64,000 nt of DNA from Thiemannella venezuelensis. GTDB taxonomy: Bacteria > Actinomycetota > Actinomycetes > Streptosporangiales > Streptosporangiaceae. The stretch is taken from positions 248,001 to 312,000 of the forward strand of contig NZ_JACHJJ010000006.1 of NCBI RefSeq assembly GCF_014203605.1. The letters run 5' to 3'. Below, one piece after another: positions 19,532 through 28,252 of the stretch. Each line of letters opens with the position of its first letter. Position 1 is the stretch's first letter. The translations under genes were made by a program, and so were the position numbers. The notes under the pieces were generated by a model that was given only the letters and a program-made list of their open reading frames with translations, made no database searches and was not told where the DNA came from.

Positions 19532-20350
19532 TCAGGCCCGGGTGGCGACGGAGACCTGGTACTCCCAGTCGTGGACCAGCGTCCCGTCGGTGGCGCGGTT
19601 GGACCTGTCCGCGATGGCGATCAGGTCGTCGCGGAAGTCGCGCCGTCCCGCGTCGTCGAGGCGTTCGGCGGCCTTGAGCGTCGGGCCGTAGTGGGTGAGG
19701 AAGAAGTCCGCGAAGTGCTCGGGCGAGGGGAACCTCTGCGTCACCTTCATGGTGGTGGAGGAGAGGTCGGAGGCGCCGCCGCCCAGCAGCTCGCGCACCG
19801 TGGCCTCGTCGCCCCAGCGGGTCGGCGGCCGGGCGGCGGCCGGCGGGGGAGCGTAGCCGCTCGCGGTCCTGAGCATCTCGCCGACGAAGCCCGTCGGCGT
19901 CCAGCTCGCCAGGCCCACCCGCCCGCCGGGCCGGCACACCCGGAGCAGCTCGTCCGCGGCCCGCTGGTGGTCGGCGGTGAACATGACGCCGATCGCCGAG
20001 AGCACGTAGTCGAACGACGCGTCCGCGAACGGCAGGTTCTCCGCGTCCGCCTCGCGGAACTCGACCGAGAGGTCCTCGGCCGCGGCGCGGAGGCGTGCCC
20101 GCTCCAGCAGCGCGGGCACGTAGTCGATGCCGGTGACCCGGCAGAAGCGGCGGGCCGCGGCGAGCGCGACGTGGCCGGTGCCGGTGGCGACGTCCAGAAC
20201 GGTCGTCCCCGGCCGCAGGCCGACCCCGTCGCACAACACGTCCGCGAGCGGGACGGTGAGCCAGGCGACCCTGCTGTAGTCGCCGCTGGCCCAGGTCTTC
20301 TGCTGCCGTGCCTTGAGTTCTTCGAGTTCGGGCGTACTCATGCTGAACAC
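19532..20350 (-). CDS. Class I SAM-dependent methyltransferase
   Basis: This 272-aa protein has the Methyltransf_11/25 pattern. Motif I is VLDVATGTGHVALAAARR, followed by the acidic residue in VTGIDYV, the EADAENLPFADASFDYVLSAIG segment and the RVCRPGGRVGLASWTPTGF post-motif strand. It resembles UbiE-like small-molecule methyltransferases. The substrate is unknown. The ATG at 20350 or a second in-frame ATG at 20341 could start it. It lies 13 bp downstream of the acetyltransferase gene, so the two are probably cotranscribed leftward. Nothing ties it to the siderophore operon, which begins on the far side of a 490-bp gap. Confidence 0.85.
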   Translation of the reverse strand: MFSMSTPELEELKARQQKTWASGDYSRVAWLTVPLADVLCDGVGLRPGTTVLDVATGTGHVALAAARRFCRVTGIDYVPALLERARLRAAAEDLSVEFREADAENLPFADASFDYVLSAIGVMFTADHQRAADELLRVCRPGGRVGLASWTPTGFVGEMLRTASGYAPPPAAARPPTRWGDEATVRELLGGGASDLSSTTMKVTQRFPSPEHFADFFLTHYGPTLKAAERLDDAGRRDFRDDLIAIADRSNRATDGTLVHDWEYQVSVATRA

Positions 20351-20363
20351 TTCCTTTCGAAGG

Positions 20364-20942
20364 TCACAGGGGGCGGACCACCCGTGCCGGGGTGCCCACG
20401 GCGACGACGCCGGCCGGGATGTCCCGGGTGACGACGGATCCGGCGCCGATGACGCTGTCGGCGCCGATGGTGACCCCCGCCAGCACGATGGCGCCGCCGC
20501 CGAGCCAGACGTTGTCGCCGATCACGATGGGTGAGGCGGCCTCCAGCTTGTTGCGCCGCTGCTCCGGGTCGAGCGGGTGGGTGGGGGTGAGCAGCTGCAC
20601 GTACGGGCCGATCTGCACGTCGTCGCCGATGGTGATGGGGGCGACGTCCAGGGCGGTCAGGCCGTAGTTGGCGAACGTGCCCGACCCGACGGTGATGTGG
20701 GAGCCGTAGTCGACGTACAGCGGAGGCCGGATGTGCGCGTCGGGGGCGATCGAGCCGAGCAGCTCCTCCAGGACGGACCGGGCCGCTGCGGGGTCGGTGG
20801 GGTGCAGCTCGCCGTAGCGGTGGGCCAGCGCGGCGGCGCGCCCGAGGGCGGCCTCCAGCTCGGGATCGTCGGCGATGTAGAGGTCGCCGGCGATCATGCG
20901 CTCGCGGTTGGTGCGCGGATCTCCAGGAAAGAGGTCGGTCAT
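20364..20942 (-). CDS. Maltose/galactoside O-acetyltransferase-like (hexapeptide repeat)
   Basis: The 192-aa reading from ATG 20942 matches the Maa/LacA length; an ATG at 20960 would add six residues. The N-terminal Mac domain RERMIAGDLYIADDPEL is followed by left-handed beta-helix hexapeptides (ITVGSGTFANYG, PITIGDDVQIGPYV, SPIVIGDNVWLGGGAIVLAGVTIGADSVIGAG). The acceptor-site LLTPTHPLDPEQR, with its His, and the terminal GTPARVVR are as in the family. Such enzymes transfer acetyl from acetyl-CoA to sugar hydroxyls. The native acceptor cannot be read from sequence. Confidence 0.88.
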   Translation of the reverse strand: MTDLFPGDPRTNRERMIAGDLYIADDPELEAALGRAAALAHRYGELHPTDPAAARSVLEELLGSIAPDAHIRPPLYVDYGSHITVGSGTFANYGLTALDVAPITIGDDVQIGPYVQLLTPTHPLDPEQRRNKLEAASPIVIGDNVWLGGGAIVLAGVTIGADSVIGAGSVVTRDIPAGVVAVGTPARVVRPL

Positions 20943-20971
20943 GTGCACGAATGTACGCATGTCGTGTTCGA

Positions 20972-20984
20972 TCTCTGACAGAGA
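20972..20984. promoter_or_regulatory. 13-bp palindrome upstream of the acetyltransferase gene
   Basis: TCTCTG-A-CAGAGA is a perfect inverted repeat 12-30 bp upstream of the two candidate starts. It is in the right place for an operator. No cognate regulator is evident beside it. Confidence 0.35.
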
Positions 20985-21199
20985 GTGTCGGTCTTCCGGG
21001 GGACGCGCTCCCCGCTTCCTCGGCCGGCGAGCGCGCCCGCCGCCTCCGCGCCCGCCGCCTCCGCGCCCGGCCGGACCGGACCGGCCGCGTGCCCGGCCGG
21101 CGCCCTCTGCGCACCGGCCGCCTGCTCCCACCCGCGAGGCCGGTGTCCTCATGCGATTCTCAGGTCGCCGATACGCGGGTCTCATCCTGGCGGCCGACC

Positions 21200-21228
21200 A
21201 TCTGTGCAGGTCAACAAATCGCACAGAT
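21200..21228. promoter_or_regulatory. 8-bp inverted repeat ahead of the secreted protein gene
   Basis: ATCTGTGC at 21200-21207 pairs with GCACAGAT at 21221-21228 across 13 nt and ends 11 bp before the ATG at 21240. It could be an operator, or an mRNA hairpin next to the GGGAG ribosome-binding site. Confidence 0.4.
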
Positions 21229-21239
21229 ACGGGAGTGTC

Positions 21240-21812
21240 ATGAACCGCACCAAGCGTCTCGTCGTCATCGCCGGGCTCGGCACCGCCCTGACCGGTGGGC
21301 TGGTCATCCCGATGGCGGCCTGGGCCGACCCGGCGCCCGCGCCGTCTTCCTCGTCCGCCTCCGCAACCGGCACCGCGACCCCGTCCGGCGGCGAGCGGAA
21401 CGGCCCGCGCGGCGGACACGGCGGGCTGACGGCCGCCAAGCTCGCCGAGATCCTCGGCCTCGACGAGGACAAGGTCGCCGCGGCCCTGCAGGAGGTCCGC
21501 GGGGACGGCTCCGCCCGCCCGTCCGGTGGCGGGAAGGAGGCCGCCGGGCAGGAGCTGGCCGAGGCCCTGGCCGCCGAGCTCGGCGTGACCGCCGACAAGA
21601 TCACCGCGGCGATGGACACGCTGCGCGAGCAGCGCGCGGCCGAGGCCGAGAGTGCGCTGAGCGAGCGCCTCAAGACCGCCGTCACCGACGGCACCCTCGC
21701 CCAGGCCGAGGCCGACGCCGTCCTGAAGGCCCACCGCGCGGGCCTGCTCGGCGGGCACCGGGGCGGCGGCAGGGGCGACGCCGGCGGCACGGGCACGGGC
21801 ACGGAGTCCTGA
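21240..21812 (+). CDS. Secreted Ala/Gly-rich protein of unknown function
   Basis: This 190-aa protein begins with a signal peptide (MNRTKRLVVIAGLGTALTGG, then a hydrophobic stretch and a probable cleavage after AAWA). The mature part alternates Gly/Ser-rich linkers with three short helical segments that look like a repeat: LTAAKLAEILGLDEDKVAAAL, LAEALAAELGVTADKITAAMD and a less similar C-terminal one. The L-G-x-D/T-x-D-K-V/I pattern resembles small helix-turn-helix bundles found in other actinobacterial secreted proteins. The C-terminus is Gly-rich. Start ATG 21240 has GGGAG just upstream. No enzymatic motif is seen. Confidence 0.75.
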   Translation: MNRTKRLVVIAGLGTALTGGLVIPMAAWADPAPAPSSSSASATGTATPSGGERNGPRGGHGGLTAAKLAEILGLDEDKVAAALQEVRGDGSARPSGGGKEAAGQELAEALAAELGVTADKITAAMDTLREQRAAEAESALSERLKTAVTDGTLAQAEADAVLKAHRAGLLGGHRGGGRGDAGGTGTGTES

Positions 21813-22165
21813 TCCCGGGGTCCGGCCGGAGCGCGAGGCGCCCCGGCCGGACCGCACCGGGTGAACGGAACCGCTCATGGCGCTCTCCGCGCCCCGCCTT
21901 TACCTTCCTTCGATATGTACGGCCGGGGTGAGAAAAGCATTTCTCCACCATGTCAATCACGCGGTAATTACAGATGGATTTCTTTATCGTGGCTGTTCTT
22001 CGGGGCGATGTCGTGTTTAGACTGCCCCCGGGAAGGCAAAACTGTAATCGCCTTCTCACTCCAGGTAATGGCGGCCGGTTGACGGCGGCCGCCGGTGCGC
22101 CGTGGCCTGGAGCCGGTATCACCGCCCGATGAAAAGTCCGTTTTCTGTATTCTGAAGGGAACGCG
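21813..22165. other. Intergenic region with AT-rich promoter zone
   Basis: No supported gene is present in these 353 bp. The second half is clearly AT-richer than the genome around it and probably carries the promoter of the XRE gene at 22166. One hairpin (21927-21949, GGTGAGAAA with a bulged partner TTTCTCCACC) stands out but lacks a U-tract. Confidence 0.55.
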
Positions 22166-22993
22166 ATGGGTATCGAGCCCGTCTTCGACCCGGGATCCCC
22201 CCGTGTGCGCTTCGGGGCCGAGATGCGCCGCATGCGGGAGGAGGCGCAGCTCTCGCAGGCGGCCGTGGCCGCGCGCCTCGGCTGCACCCAGACCCAGGTG
22301 AGCCGCCTGGAGGCCGCCACCCGGACCCCGTCGAAGGCCGACGCCGAGAAGCTCGATCTGCTCTTCGGCTCGGCGGGCACGAAATACTTCACCAGGCTCT
22401 ACCGGCGGATCCTCTCCGACCCCGGTGGCCCGGTCCGGTCCCGCACCCGGGTCGAGGAGATCGAATCCGCCGCCAGGGTCCTCCGCTCCTGGGATCCGCT
22501 CCTGGTCCCCGGTCTCCTGCAGACCGAGTCCTATGTCCGCCACCTTCTCGGCCAGGGCGGCCGGAGCGCTCCGGGGGAGGCGGACGAGCGCGTCCAGGCC
22601 CGCCTGCGCCGCCGGCGCGTCCTGGACCGGGACAGGCCCCCGCTGATCCTGGCCCTCATCGATCCGGGGGTGCTGCGCCGCCCGGTCGGCGGACCGGCGG
22701 TGATGCGGGAGCAGCTCGGCCACCTGCTGGAAGCCGCCAGGCGCCCCTCCGTCTTCGTCCAGATCGTCGATCCGGCGTGCCTCGCGGGACTGGCGGGCTC
22801 CTTCGTGATCGCCGAGTTCCCCGGCGGCCGGCCCGACAGCGTCCACGTGGATTCACCGGTACGGGAACAGGCCACGGACGAGCACGATGTCGTCGATTCC
22901 GTCTGGAGCCGCTACGAGGAGATACGGCTCTGGGCCCGTCCTGAGCGCGAATCCCTCGGGATGATCGAAGAGGCGAGACGGGAGTGGGTCTGA
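22166..22993 (+). CDS. XRE-family regulator with DUF5753
   Basis: In this 275-aa protein residues 15-70 form a Cro/CI-type helix-turn-helix (FGAEMRRMREEAQLSQAAVAARLGCTQTQVSRLEA). The rest is the DUF5753 domain, recognisable by VPGLLQTESYVRHLL, the RVQARLRRRRVLDRD segment, [28 protein letters not shown] and the C-terminal SPVREQATDEHDVV. This is the WhiJ-like architecture common in actinomycete development and stress loci. The ATG at 22166 is preceded by AAGGGAA. Unlike the second copy at 60606, no DUF397 gene follows; a Methyltransf_19 gene converges on it instead. Confidence 0.9.
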   Translation: MGIEPVFDPGSPRVRFGAEMRRMREEAQLSQAAVAARLGCTQTQVSRLEAATRTPSKADAEKLDLLFGSAGTKYFTRLYRRILSDPGGPVRSRTRVEEIESAARVLRSWDPLLVPGLLQTESYVRHLLGQGGRSAPGEADERVQARLRRRRVLDRDRPPLILALIDPGVLRRPVGGPAVMREQLGHLLEAARRPSVFVQIVDPACLAGLAGSFVIAEFPGGRPDSVHVDSPVREQATDEHDVVDSVWSRYEEIRLWARPERESLGMIEEARREWV

Positions 22994-23045
22994 GCGCCGC
23001 CATCCGGTGGGAGTCCTCGCCGGTTGCGGGTGATCGCCGCCGTTC

Positions 23046-23855
23046 TCAGGGCACCCGGGCCACCACGCCGAGGATGCCGGGCTTGCCGAGGTCGTACGCG
23101 GCGTCCTCCTCGAACTCCGGGCGCCACGACCTGACCGGGACGATCCCGGGGTCGAGCACCTCCAGGCCCTCGGTGTAGGAGGCGAGGTGGGCGGGGCCGC
23201 GCGTGGTGACCGAGCCGGTGGCGGTGGAGCGGTAGACGTTCGTCGCCCTGGCGTGGTCCTCGGCGGGCATGTCCCCGGCGTGGACGTGGGAGAGCACCAG
23301 GTAGCCGCCCGGGACGAGCTTCTCGCGGACCGCCGCCACGATGGCGGAGGCGTCGGCGTCGTCGGGGACGAAGTGGAGCATGGCCAGCAGGATGACGGCG
23401 ACGGGCCGGTCGAAGTCGATGTTCGCACGGATCTCGGGGTGGTCGAGCAGGGCCTTGGGTTCGCGCATGTCGGCCTGGACGACGACGGTGTGGGGGTTGT
23501 CCTCCAGCAGGGCCCGGCCGTGGGCCATGACGATGGGGTCGTTGTCGACGTAGACGACCTTCGCGTCGGGGATGATGCGGTGGGCGACCTGGTGGACGTT
23601 CTCCTGGGTGGGCAGGCCGGAGCCGATGTCGAGGAACTGGCGCACGCCCTGTCCCGCGATCTCGGCCACCGCCCTGCGGAGGAAGGCGCGGTTGGCCCGG
23701 GCGTTGGCGCGGGACTCCGGGATGATCGAGATGATCTTCTCGGCGGCCGCGCGGTCGGAGGCGAAGTTGTCCTTGCCGCCCAGGTAGTAGTCGTACATCC
23801 GGGCCACGCTCGGGATCGTCGGGTCGATCCCCGCGGGCGCCTGCTCGTCGTCCAT
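23046..23855 (-). CDS. Methyltransf_19 (DUF574) SAM-dependent methyltransferase
   Basis: This 269-aa protein has the diagnostic N-terminus of the actinobacterial DUF574 family: PSVARMYDYYLGGKDNFASDRAAAEKI. Motif I FLDIGSGLPTQENVH, the acidic VVYVDNDPIVMAHGRALL segment, and VAVILLAMLHFVPDDADA follow. Members are numerous in actinomycetes and commonly sit near XRE/DUF397 genes, as here. The methyl acceptor is unknown. Confidence 0.92.
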   Translation of the reverse strand: MDDEQAPAGIDPTIPSVARMYDYYLGGKDNFASDRAAAEKIISIIPESRANARANRAFLRRAVAEIAGQGVRQFLDIGSGLPTQENVHQVAHRIIPDAKVVYVDNDPIVMAHGRALLEDNPHTVVVQADMREPKALLDHPEIRANIDFDRPVAVILLAMLHFVPDDADASAIVAAVREKLVPGGYLVLSHVHAGDMPAEDHARATNVYRSTATGSVTTRGPAHLASYTEGLEVLDPGIVPVRSWRPEFEEDAAYDLGKPGILGVVARVP

Positions 23856-23967
23856 GACGCTCTCCCTCGGTCCGCTTGATCACATCACGGCCGATGGTAG
23901 ATCACCTGACCGGGATTTTTCGGGCTATCTCCCCAAAGATCGTTTCTATTTCTGGAATTACGTACTA

Positions 23968-23981
23968 ATGTAGTCCTACAT
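23968..23981. promoter_or_regulatory. MarR-type palindrome overlapping the marR start codon
   Basis: ATGTAG-TC-CTACAT is a perfect inverted repeat whose last bases are part of the ATG at 23980. The hexamer ACGTAC flanks it on both sides. Position over the start suggests autorepression by the MarR protein. Confidence 0.6.
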
Positions 23982-24528
23982 GGAGAACGACGTACATAAT
24001 CTGTCCGCAGACCAGGACGGCCTGCTCTTCGACCCCCGGACCAGGGCCGCGATGATCCGGTTCATCGGCGGCGAGGACACCCTCGCCCTGGAGGCCGCGG
24101 CCGCCGTCCGCACCGCCTCCCACGCGATCGAACGCATGCGCGCCCACGGCGCCGGCGGCCGCGGGCTGAGCTCGGGGGCGCTGGACATCCTGCTGCGCCT
24201 GGGCGCCTCGTCCGATGGGCTCAGTGTCGGCGACCTGGCCCAGTCGGCGGGGGTCAGCTCCCGCAACGTCACCGGACTGGTCGACACCCTCGAACGTGAA
24301 GGCCTGGCGCAGCGGACTCCCGCCCCCCACGACCGGCGCTCCGTCCTGGTCGCGATCACCCCCGCCGGCCGGGAGTGGACCGAGAACTTCAGGCGGCCGA
24401 CCCAGGCCGCCATGGCCGCGGTCTTCCGGGACTTCACCCCCGCCGAACTGGGGCTGCTGCGCCACCTGTGCCTGCGGCTGGCCGGCAACCACGCCGAGCT
24501 CGCCCGCCATCTGGAGGGAACCCGATGA
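23980..24528 (+). CDS. MarR-family transcriptional regulator
   Basis: This 182-aa winged-helix protein has an N-terminal helical dimerisation part, the DNA-binding segment LSSGALDILLRLGASSDGLSVGDLAQSAGVSSRNVTGLVDTLEREGLAQR, and the wing TPAPHDRRSVLVAITPAGREW, in which the DxRS motif is conserved. The 14-bp palindrome covering its start is a likely operator. There is no ribosome-binding site ahead of the ATG, so a leaderless transcript is possible. The PCD-like/glyoxalase gene begins 31 bp downstream and may be its regulated partner. Confidence 0.9.
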   Translation: MENDVHNLSADQDGLLFDPRTRAAMIRFIGGEDTLALEAAAAVRTASHAIERMRAHGAGGRGLSSGALDILLRLGASSDGLSVGDLAQSAGVSSRNVTGLVDTLEREGLAQRTPAPHDRRSVLVAITPAGREWTENFRRPTQAAMAAVFRDFTPAELGLLRHLCLRLAGNHAELARHLEGTR

Positions 24529-24559
24529 CGCTTCCCGGCGCCTCTGCGATCATGCCTCC

Positions 24560-25261
24560 GTGACCGATGACACGGCCGGGAGGCTGAGCAGGCAGGAGAT
24601 CTCCGCGGCGGTCGGGGATCTGGGGTGGCGGTACGTCCTGGGAGCCGTCCTCACGACGGTGCCGGTGGGCTCCCTGGCGCAGGCGGCCGAGGTCGCCGCG
24701 CGCCTGGTGGAGGCGGCGGGGGAGGACGCCGGCGGCGGCCTCCGGATGGACGTGCGCGCGGACCTGCTGGTCCTCACCGTGCAGTCGTTCGCCCTGGCTC
24801 GGGTGACCCCGCGCGAGGTGGAGCTCGCCCGGCGGGTCTCCGCGGCCGCGGACGGTCTCGGCCTCCGGCTCGACCCCGGGACCGCCGGGGCGGGGCCGCG
24901 GGCGGTCCAGCTCATCGAGATCGCGATCGACGCGCTCGACATCGCCCGGATCCGCCCCTTCTGGAAGGCGGTCATGGGGTACGGCGACGAGCCCGGCGCC
25001 TCGGGCCCGGAGGACCCGCTCGTCGATCCCCTCGGACAGGGCCCGGCGATCTGGTTCCAGCAGATGGACGCGCCGCGCCCGCAGCGCAACCGCATCCACC
25101 TGGACGTCTCCGTCCCGCACGACGAGGCCGCCGCCCGCATCGAGGCCGCGCTGGCCGCCGGCGGCGTGCTGCTGTCGGACGCGGCCGCCCCGTCGTTCTG
25201 GGTGCTCGCCGACGCCGAGGGCAACGAGGCCTGCGTGACGACCTGGCAGGGCAGGGACTGA
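24560..25261 (+). CDS. VOC-family protein with N-terminal pterin dehydratase-like domain
   Basis: This 233-aa protein starts at GTG 24560. Residues 8-100 follow the pterin-4a-carbinolamine dehydratase layout (LSRQEISAAV, a central helix SLAQAAEVAARLVEAAGE, strand LLVLTVQSFALARVTPREVELARRVSAAA), but the catalytic histidine pair is not visible. Residues 110-233 are a glyoxalase/bleomycin-resistance (VOC) domain: VQLIEIAIDALDIARIRPFWKAVMGY, the NRIHLDVSVPHDEAAARI strand-helix, and EGNEACVTTW at the end. The combination recurs in actinobacteria with no assigned reaction. It lies directly behind marR. Confidence 0.75.
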   Translation: MTDDTAGRLSRQEISAAVGDLGWRYVLGAVLTTVPVGSLAQAAEVAARLVEAAGEDAGGGLRMDVRADLLVLTVQSFALARVTPREVELARRVSAAADGLGLRLDPGTAGAGPRAVQLIEIAIDALDIARIRPFWKAVMGYGDEPGASGPEDPLVDPLGQGPAIWFQQMDAPRPQRNRIHLDVSVPHDEAAARIEAALAAGGVLLSDAAAPSFWVLADAEGNEACVTTWQGRD

Positions 25262-25271
25262 CGCGGACCGC

Positions 25272-26963
25272 CTACCGGTCGAGGGAGAGCGGGAAGGAGA
25301 CCGGGCCGCCGCAGGTGCGGACGGTCACCCGGCCGCCGGAGCAGGCGACCTGCGGGTCGCCGGTCCCGGGGACGACCAGGGTGAGCACGGAACCGGCCGC
25401 CGGAGAGAGGACCGTCGCCGACCGCGCCGTCCGGAGGTGGCCGGTCGCGATCTCCTGCGGCTCCACCTCCTGGCCGCCGAGCGGCAGGCCCGAGGCCGGG
25501 GAGAGCTGCACCAGCGTCACCCGCAGGTCCCCGCCGGCCAGCACGACCCGGCCGCCGCGGACGGAGACCACGGCCAGCGACGGGTCGAAGTGCCAGATGC
25601 TGCGCAGCGCCGACCCGGCCGGGACCTCGTCCAGCACGGCCATCAGGTCGGCGCCGTGGCTGACCAGGACCGTCCGCGTGCGGCGGACGCCGTACGCGTC
25701 GTCGGCGAGCCGGAAGCACTGCCTGGACGGAGTGACGGACGAGCTCACCAGGCGCGTCGCCGTGCCCTCCCGGAACGCCGCGCCCGCCACGACCGGGACG
25801 TTGTGCGCCTCGGGGGAGAGCGTCCACCGCCGGTACGGCGTGCGCTCGTAGGAGTGGAAGCCCGCCTCGACGAGGATGTCGCGGCCCCGGGCGTGGTAGG
25901 TGACGCCCAGGTGGTCCTCGTGGCCGTGGAGCGCGCGCCCGGGGCCGAACCTGATCGAGTAGTACGCCGCGCCCGGGTCGTCCCAGGCGGTCCTGCCGAA
26001 GACGTAACCGGCGTCGAACACCCTCACCGTGTCCGGCTGGGCCGGGAAGCCCTCCGGGCGCACGCCGGCCGGGCCGTCGCCGATCGGCACCAGGCGGCCG
26101 TCCGGCTGGACGGCGTGGGCGACGTAGGACTCCAGCGACCTGCGCCGGGCGGCCAGTTCCGGCGGGACCGCGAGACCGCACCGCTCGATCGTCTCCAGCG
26201 CCACCCCCAGCCGCCGGTGGACGTAGACGCCGTACCGCGGCGCCTGCTCGTGCAGCACGCCCTGCGCGTCGACGGCGAGGCGCGCCGAGGCGGTCATCCG
26301 CCGGACCGCCAGTTCCTGCCACGCCCGGTGGTCCAGGCGGCGGCCGATCGCCAGCAGTGCGATGTCCTGGTCCAGGCCGTGGTTGTGGCCCTGCCGGTAG
26401 AGCGCCGGGTCGGCCAGGACCTCGCCGTGCTCGGCCAGGCTCCGGCGCAGCCAGGCGGTACGCACGTGCGCGCTCAGGCAGACCAGTGCCGGGCCGCGCA
26501 GCGCGACCGGGTGCTCGGCCCAGGCCCACGGGCTGACCCCGGTCCCACCCCGGGGGTTGCCGCGCACCCAGTCCTCGGCGATCGCGGCGGCGCGGTCGAG
26601 GAACTCCCCGTCCCCCGCGCGCTCGTACTCCACGACCAGGCTGCCCATCCAGCGCAGCGCGTGCAGGTTCAGCGCCCAGGAGCGGCTCCGGTGCGGGTCG
26701 AGCCGCCAGTCGATCTTCCCCGTGCCGAGGTCGACGGGCGGCAGGCCGGCGAACGCGACCCGGCCCCGCAGCACCTCGGCGGCCCTCACCGCGGGGAAGC
26801 CCCCGGCCACGCAGACGGCCGGGCCGTCGCCCGCCGGGAGATCCGGTGCGGAGGCCCGCCGGGGGATCCGCCGCAGGAGAGCGGCGCGGGCGCGGCCCAG
26901 CAGATCCGGTACGGCCGGCCGGTGCACAGCCGGGCCGGGCGCCGTGAAAGTGTATTTGAACAA
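25272..26963 (-). CDS. Heparinase II/III family protein
   Basis: This 563-aa protein has the alginate-lyase/heparinase layout. An N-terminal alpha/alpha toroid includes ALNLHALRWMGSLVVEYERAGD, SPWAWAEHPVALRG and RQGHNHGLDQDIALLAIG, the latter holding the conserved His-Asn-His. The C-terminal heparinase II/III beta domain is marked by GRALHGHEDHLGVTYHARGRDILVEAGFHSYE. These enzymes cleave uronic-acid polysaccharides by beta-elimination, usually in the periplasm or outside; no signal peptide is apparent. The start is TTG 26963 with GGAG 11 nt upstream, and a GTG at 26927 is an alternative. No polysaccharide-utilisation genes surround it. Confidence 0.85.
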   Translation of the reverse strand: MFKYTFTAPGPAVHRPAVPDLLGRARAALLRRIPRRASAPDLPAGDGPAVCVAGGFPAVRAAEVLRGRVAFAGLPPVDLGTGKIDWRLDPHRSRSWALNLHALRWMGSLVVEYERAGDGEFLDRAAAIAEDWVRGNPRGGTGVSPWAWAEHPVALRGPALVCLSAHVRTAWLRRSLAEHGEVLADPALYRQGHNHGLDQDIALLAIGRRLDHRAWQELAVRRMTASARLAVDAQGVLHEQAPRYGVYVHRRLGVALETIERCGLAVPPELAARRRSLESYVAHAVQPDGRLVPIGDGPAGVRPEGFPAQPDTVRVFDAGYVFGRTAWDDPGAAYYSIRFGPGRALHGHEDHLGVTYHARGRDILVEAGFHSYERTPYRRWTLSPEAHNVPVVAGAAFREGTATRLVSSSVTPSRQCFRLADDAYGVRRTRTVLVSHGADLMAVLDEVPAGSALRSIWHFDPSLAVVSVRGGRVVLAGGDLRVTLVQLSPASGLPLGGQEVEPQEIATGHLRTARSATVLSPAAGSVLTLVVPGTGDPQVACSGGRVTVRTCGGPVSFPLSLDR

Positions 26964-27106
26964 GCGATTGCTCCAATGAACGGCGCGAGCGGCCCCTGCG
27001 CGCTCGCGAACCGCGCACGGGTCGCCGGGACCCGTGCGGGAGGTCTGCCTACAGGGCCCGTGCGGACGGGCCGGGACGGATCCGGGGGATCACCCGGTGA
27101 CGCGGG

Positions 27107-28252
27107 TCACGGGAGCCCCGGGGCGGACGGTTCGTCGTCGGTCCAGCCCGCCTCCAGGACCAGCTCCACCTGGTCGCCCCCGGATCCCGGCGGGCCCGTG
27201 ACGGTGGAGGAGAGCACCTGCGAGTCACCGGGGTCGATGATCAGCGTTCGCCGGACCGGCTCCGGGGAGGTCCGCAGCGTGAAGGAGAACGCGGCGCCCC
27301 TGCGGCCGCGCTCGTCCGCGGCCTCGCCCAGGTAGCGGACGTTCGGCATCTCCGCCAGCGCCCGGTAGGCGGCCGCCCGTACGGCGGGCGGCGAAGGCTT
27401 GCTCCACAGCAGGCCGCTGAGCGCGTCGGCGACGACGCCGTCGAGCGGGCCGCCCGCGCCGCTCTCCGTTCCCGCGCCGCTCTCCGTTCCCGCGCCTCCG
27501 CCGTCCCCCGCGGCGGCCGCGAGCTCCTCCCGGACCGCCCGGCTCACCCAGTCCTTCAGCGCGGCGGCGCCGACCGGCAGCGCCTGGATCTCCTCGAAGG
27601 TCATCGCGCGCCCGGCCATGCTGAACGGCACCCTGCCGGTGGCGGCCCTGAGCCGTCCCTGCTCCGGCGCGGTGGAGAGCACGTATCCCCGGCTCGACCA
27701 CTCGGCGGGCGAGCCGTCGCGCCGCCAGGCGTCCTCGTCGGCCTTGCCCGCCGGATGCGCCCCCAGCTCCCGGGAGCCGGACCAGACCCGGCCGTCCCGG
27801 GCGACCCAGAGTTCGGTGATCCGGGACTCCGCCACCCGGTAGCGGTTCCCGCCCCGGCCGAGCGGCTCCGGATGCGGCCGCCGGTGCAGCTTCCTGACCC
27901 GCCAGTACGCGCCGGTCGCCGCGGGCTCGGCGGCGGCCGTGGTCGCCGCCGCCAGCAGGACCGACCGCCCGGAGACCGCCGCGGCCCGGCTCGGTGCTCC
28001 CGGCGCCCCGGCCGTCGCCTGCGGGACCGCGACCGCCACCGCCGTGACCGCGGCGGCGACCCCCGCCACGGCCAGCGCCCACGGCAGCCGCGGACGCCGC
28101 GGACGCCGCCCCGGCGCCCCCGCCCGCCTGCGGGCCCCGGTCTCCAGCCGCTCGCGGACGCCGGCCTCCACCCGGCCGCGGACCCTGGCTCCGAGGAACG
28201 GGTCGGCCTGCGGCTCGCCGTACAGCTCGCGGAGCGTCTCCAGCTCATCCAC
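27107..28252 (-). CDS. CU044_5270-family membrane-anchored protein, sigma-linked
   Basis: This 381-aa protein has a cytoplasmic N-terminal segment of about 58 residues, one membrane helix (WALAVAGVAAAVTAVAVAVPQ) and a large outside domain with the family's ATGAYWRVRKLHRR and ITELWVARDGRVWSGSRELG strands. CU044_5270 proteins are commonly paired with ECF sigma factors and are thought to act as anti-sigma or sensory partners; this is not proven. The start overlaps the sigma gene end by 8 bp. A Gly/Thr/Glu/Ser direct repeat (GAGTESGAGTESGAGG) lies near residue 250. Confidence 0.82.
   Translation of the reverse strand: MDELETLRELYGEPQADPFLGARVRGRVEAGVRERLETGARRRAGAPGRRPRRPRLPWALAVAGVAAAVTAVAVAVPQATAGAPGAPSRAAAVSGRSVLLAAATTAAAEPAATGAYWRVRKLHRRPHPEPLGRGGNRYRVAESRITELWVARDGRVWSGSRELGAHPAGKADEDAWRRDGSPAEWSSRGYVLSTAPEQGRLRAATGRVPFSMAGRAMTFEEIQALPVGAAALKDWVSRAVREELAAAAGDGGGAGTESGAGTESGAGGPLDGVVADALSGLLWSKPSPPAVRAAAYRALAEMPNVRYLGEAADERGRRGAAFSFTLRTSPEPVRRTLIIDPGDSQVLSSTVTGPPGSGGDQVELVLEAGWTDDEPSAPGLP

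Noticed and set aside
19128-19691. Plus-strand open frame in the gap between dhbA and the methyltransferase
   Set aside because: No ribosome-binding site or recognisable domain, and its end lies antisense to the methyltransferase C-terminus.
21927-21949. Bulged hairpin ahead of the XRE gene as a riboswitch
   Set aside because: A single short stem without conserved features or expression platform is not enough.
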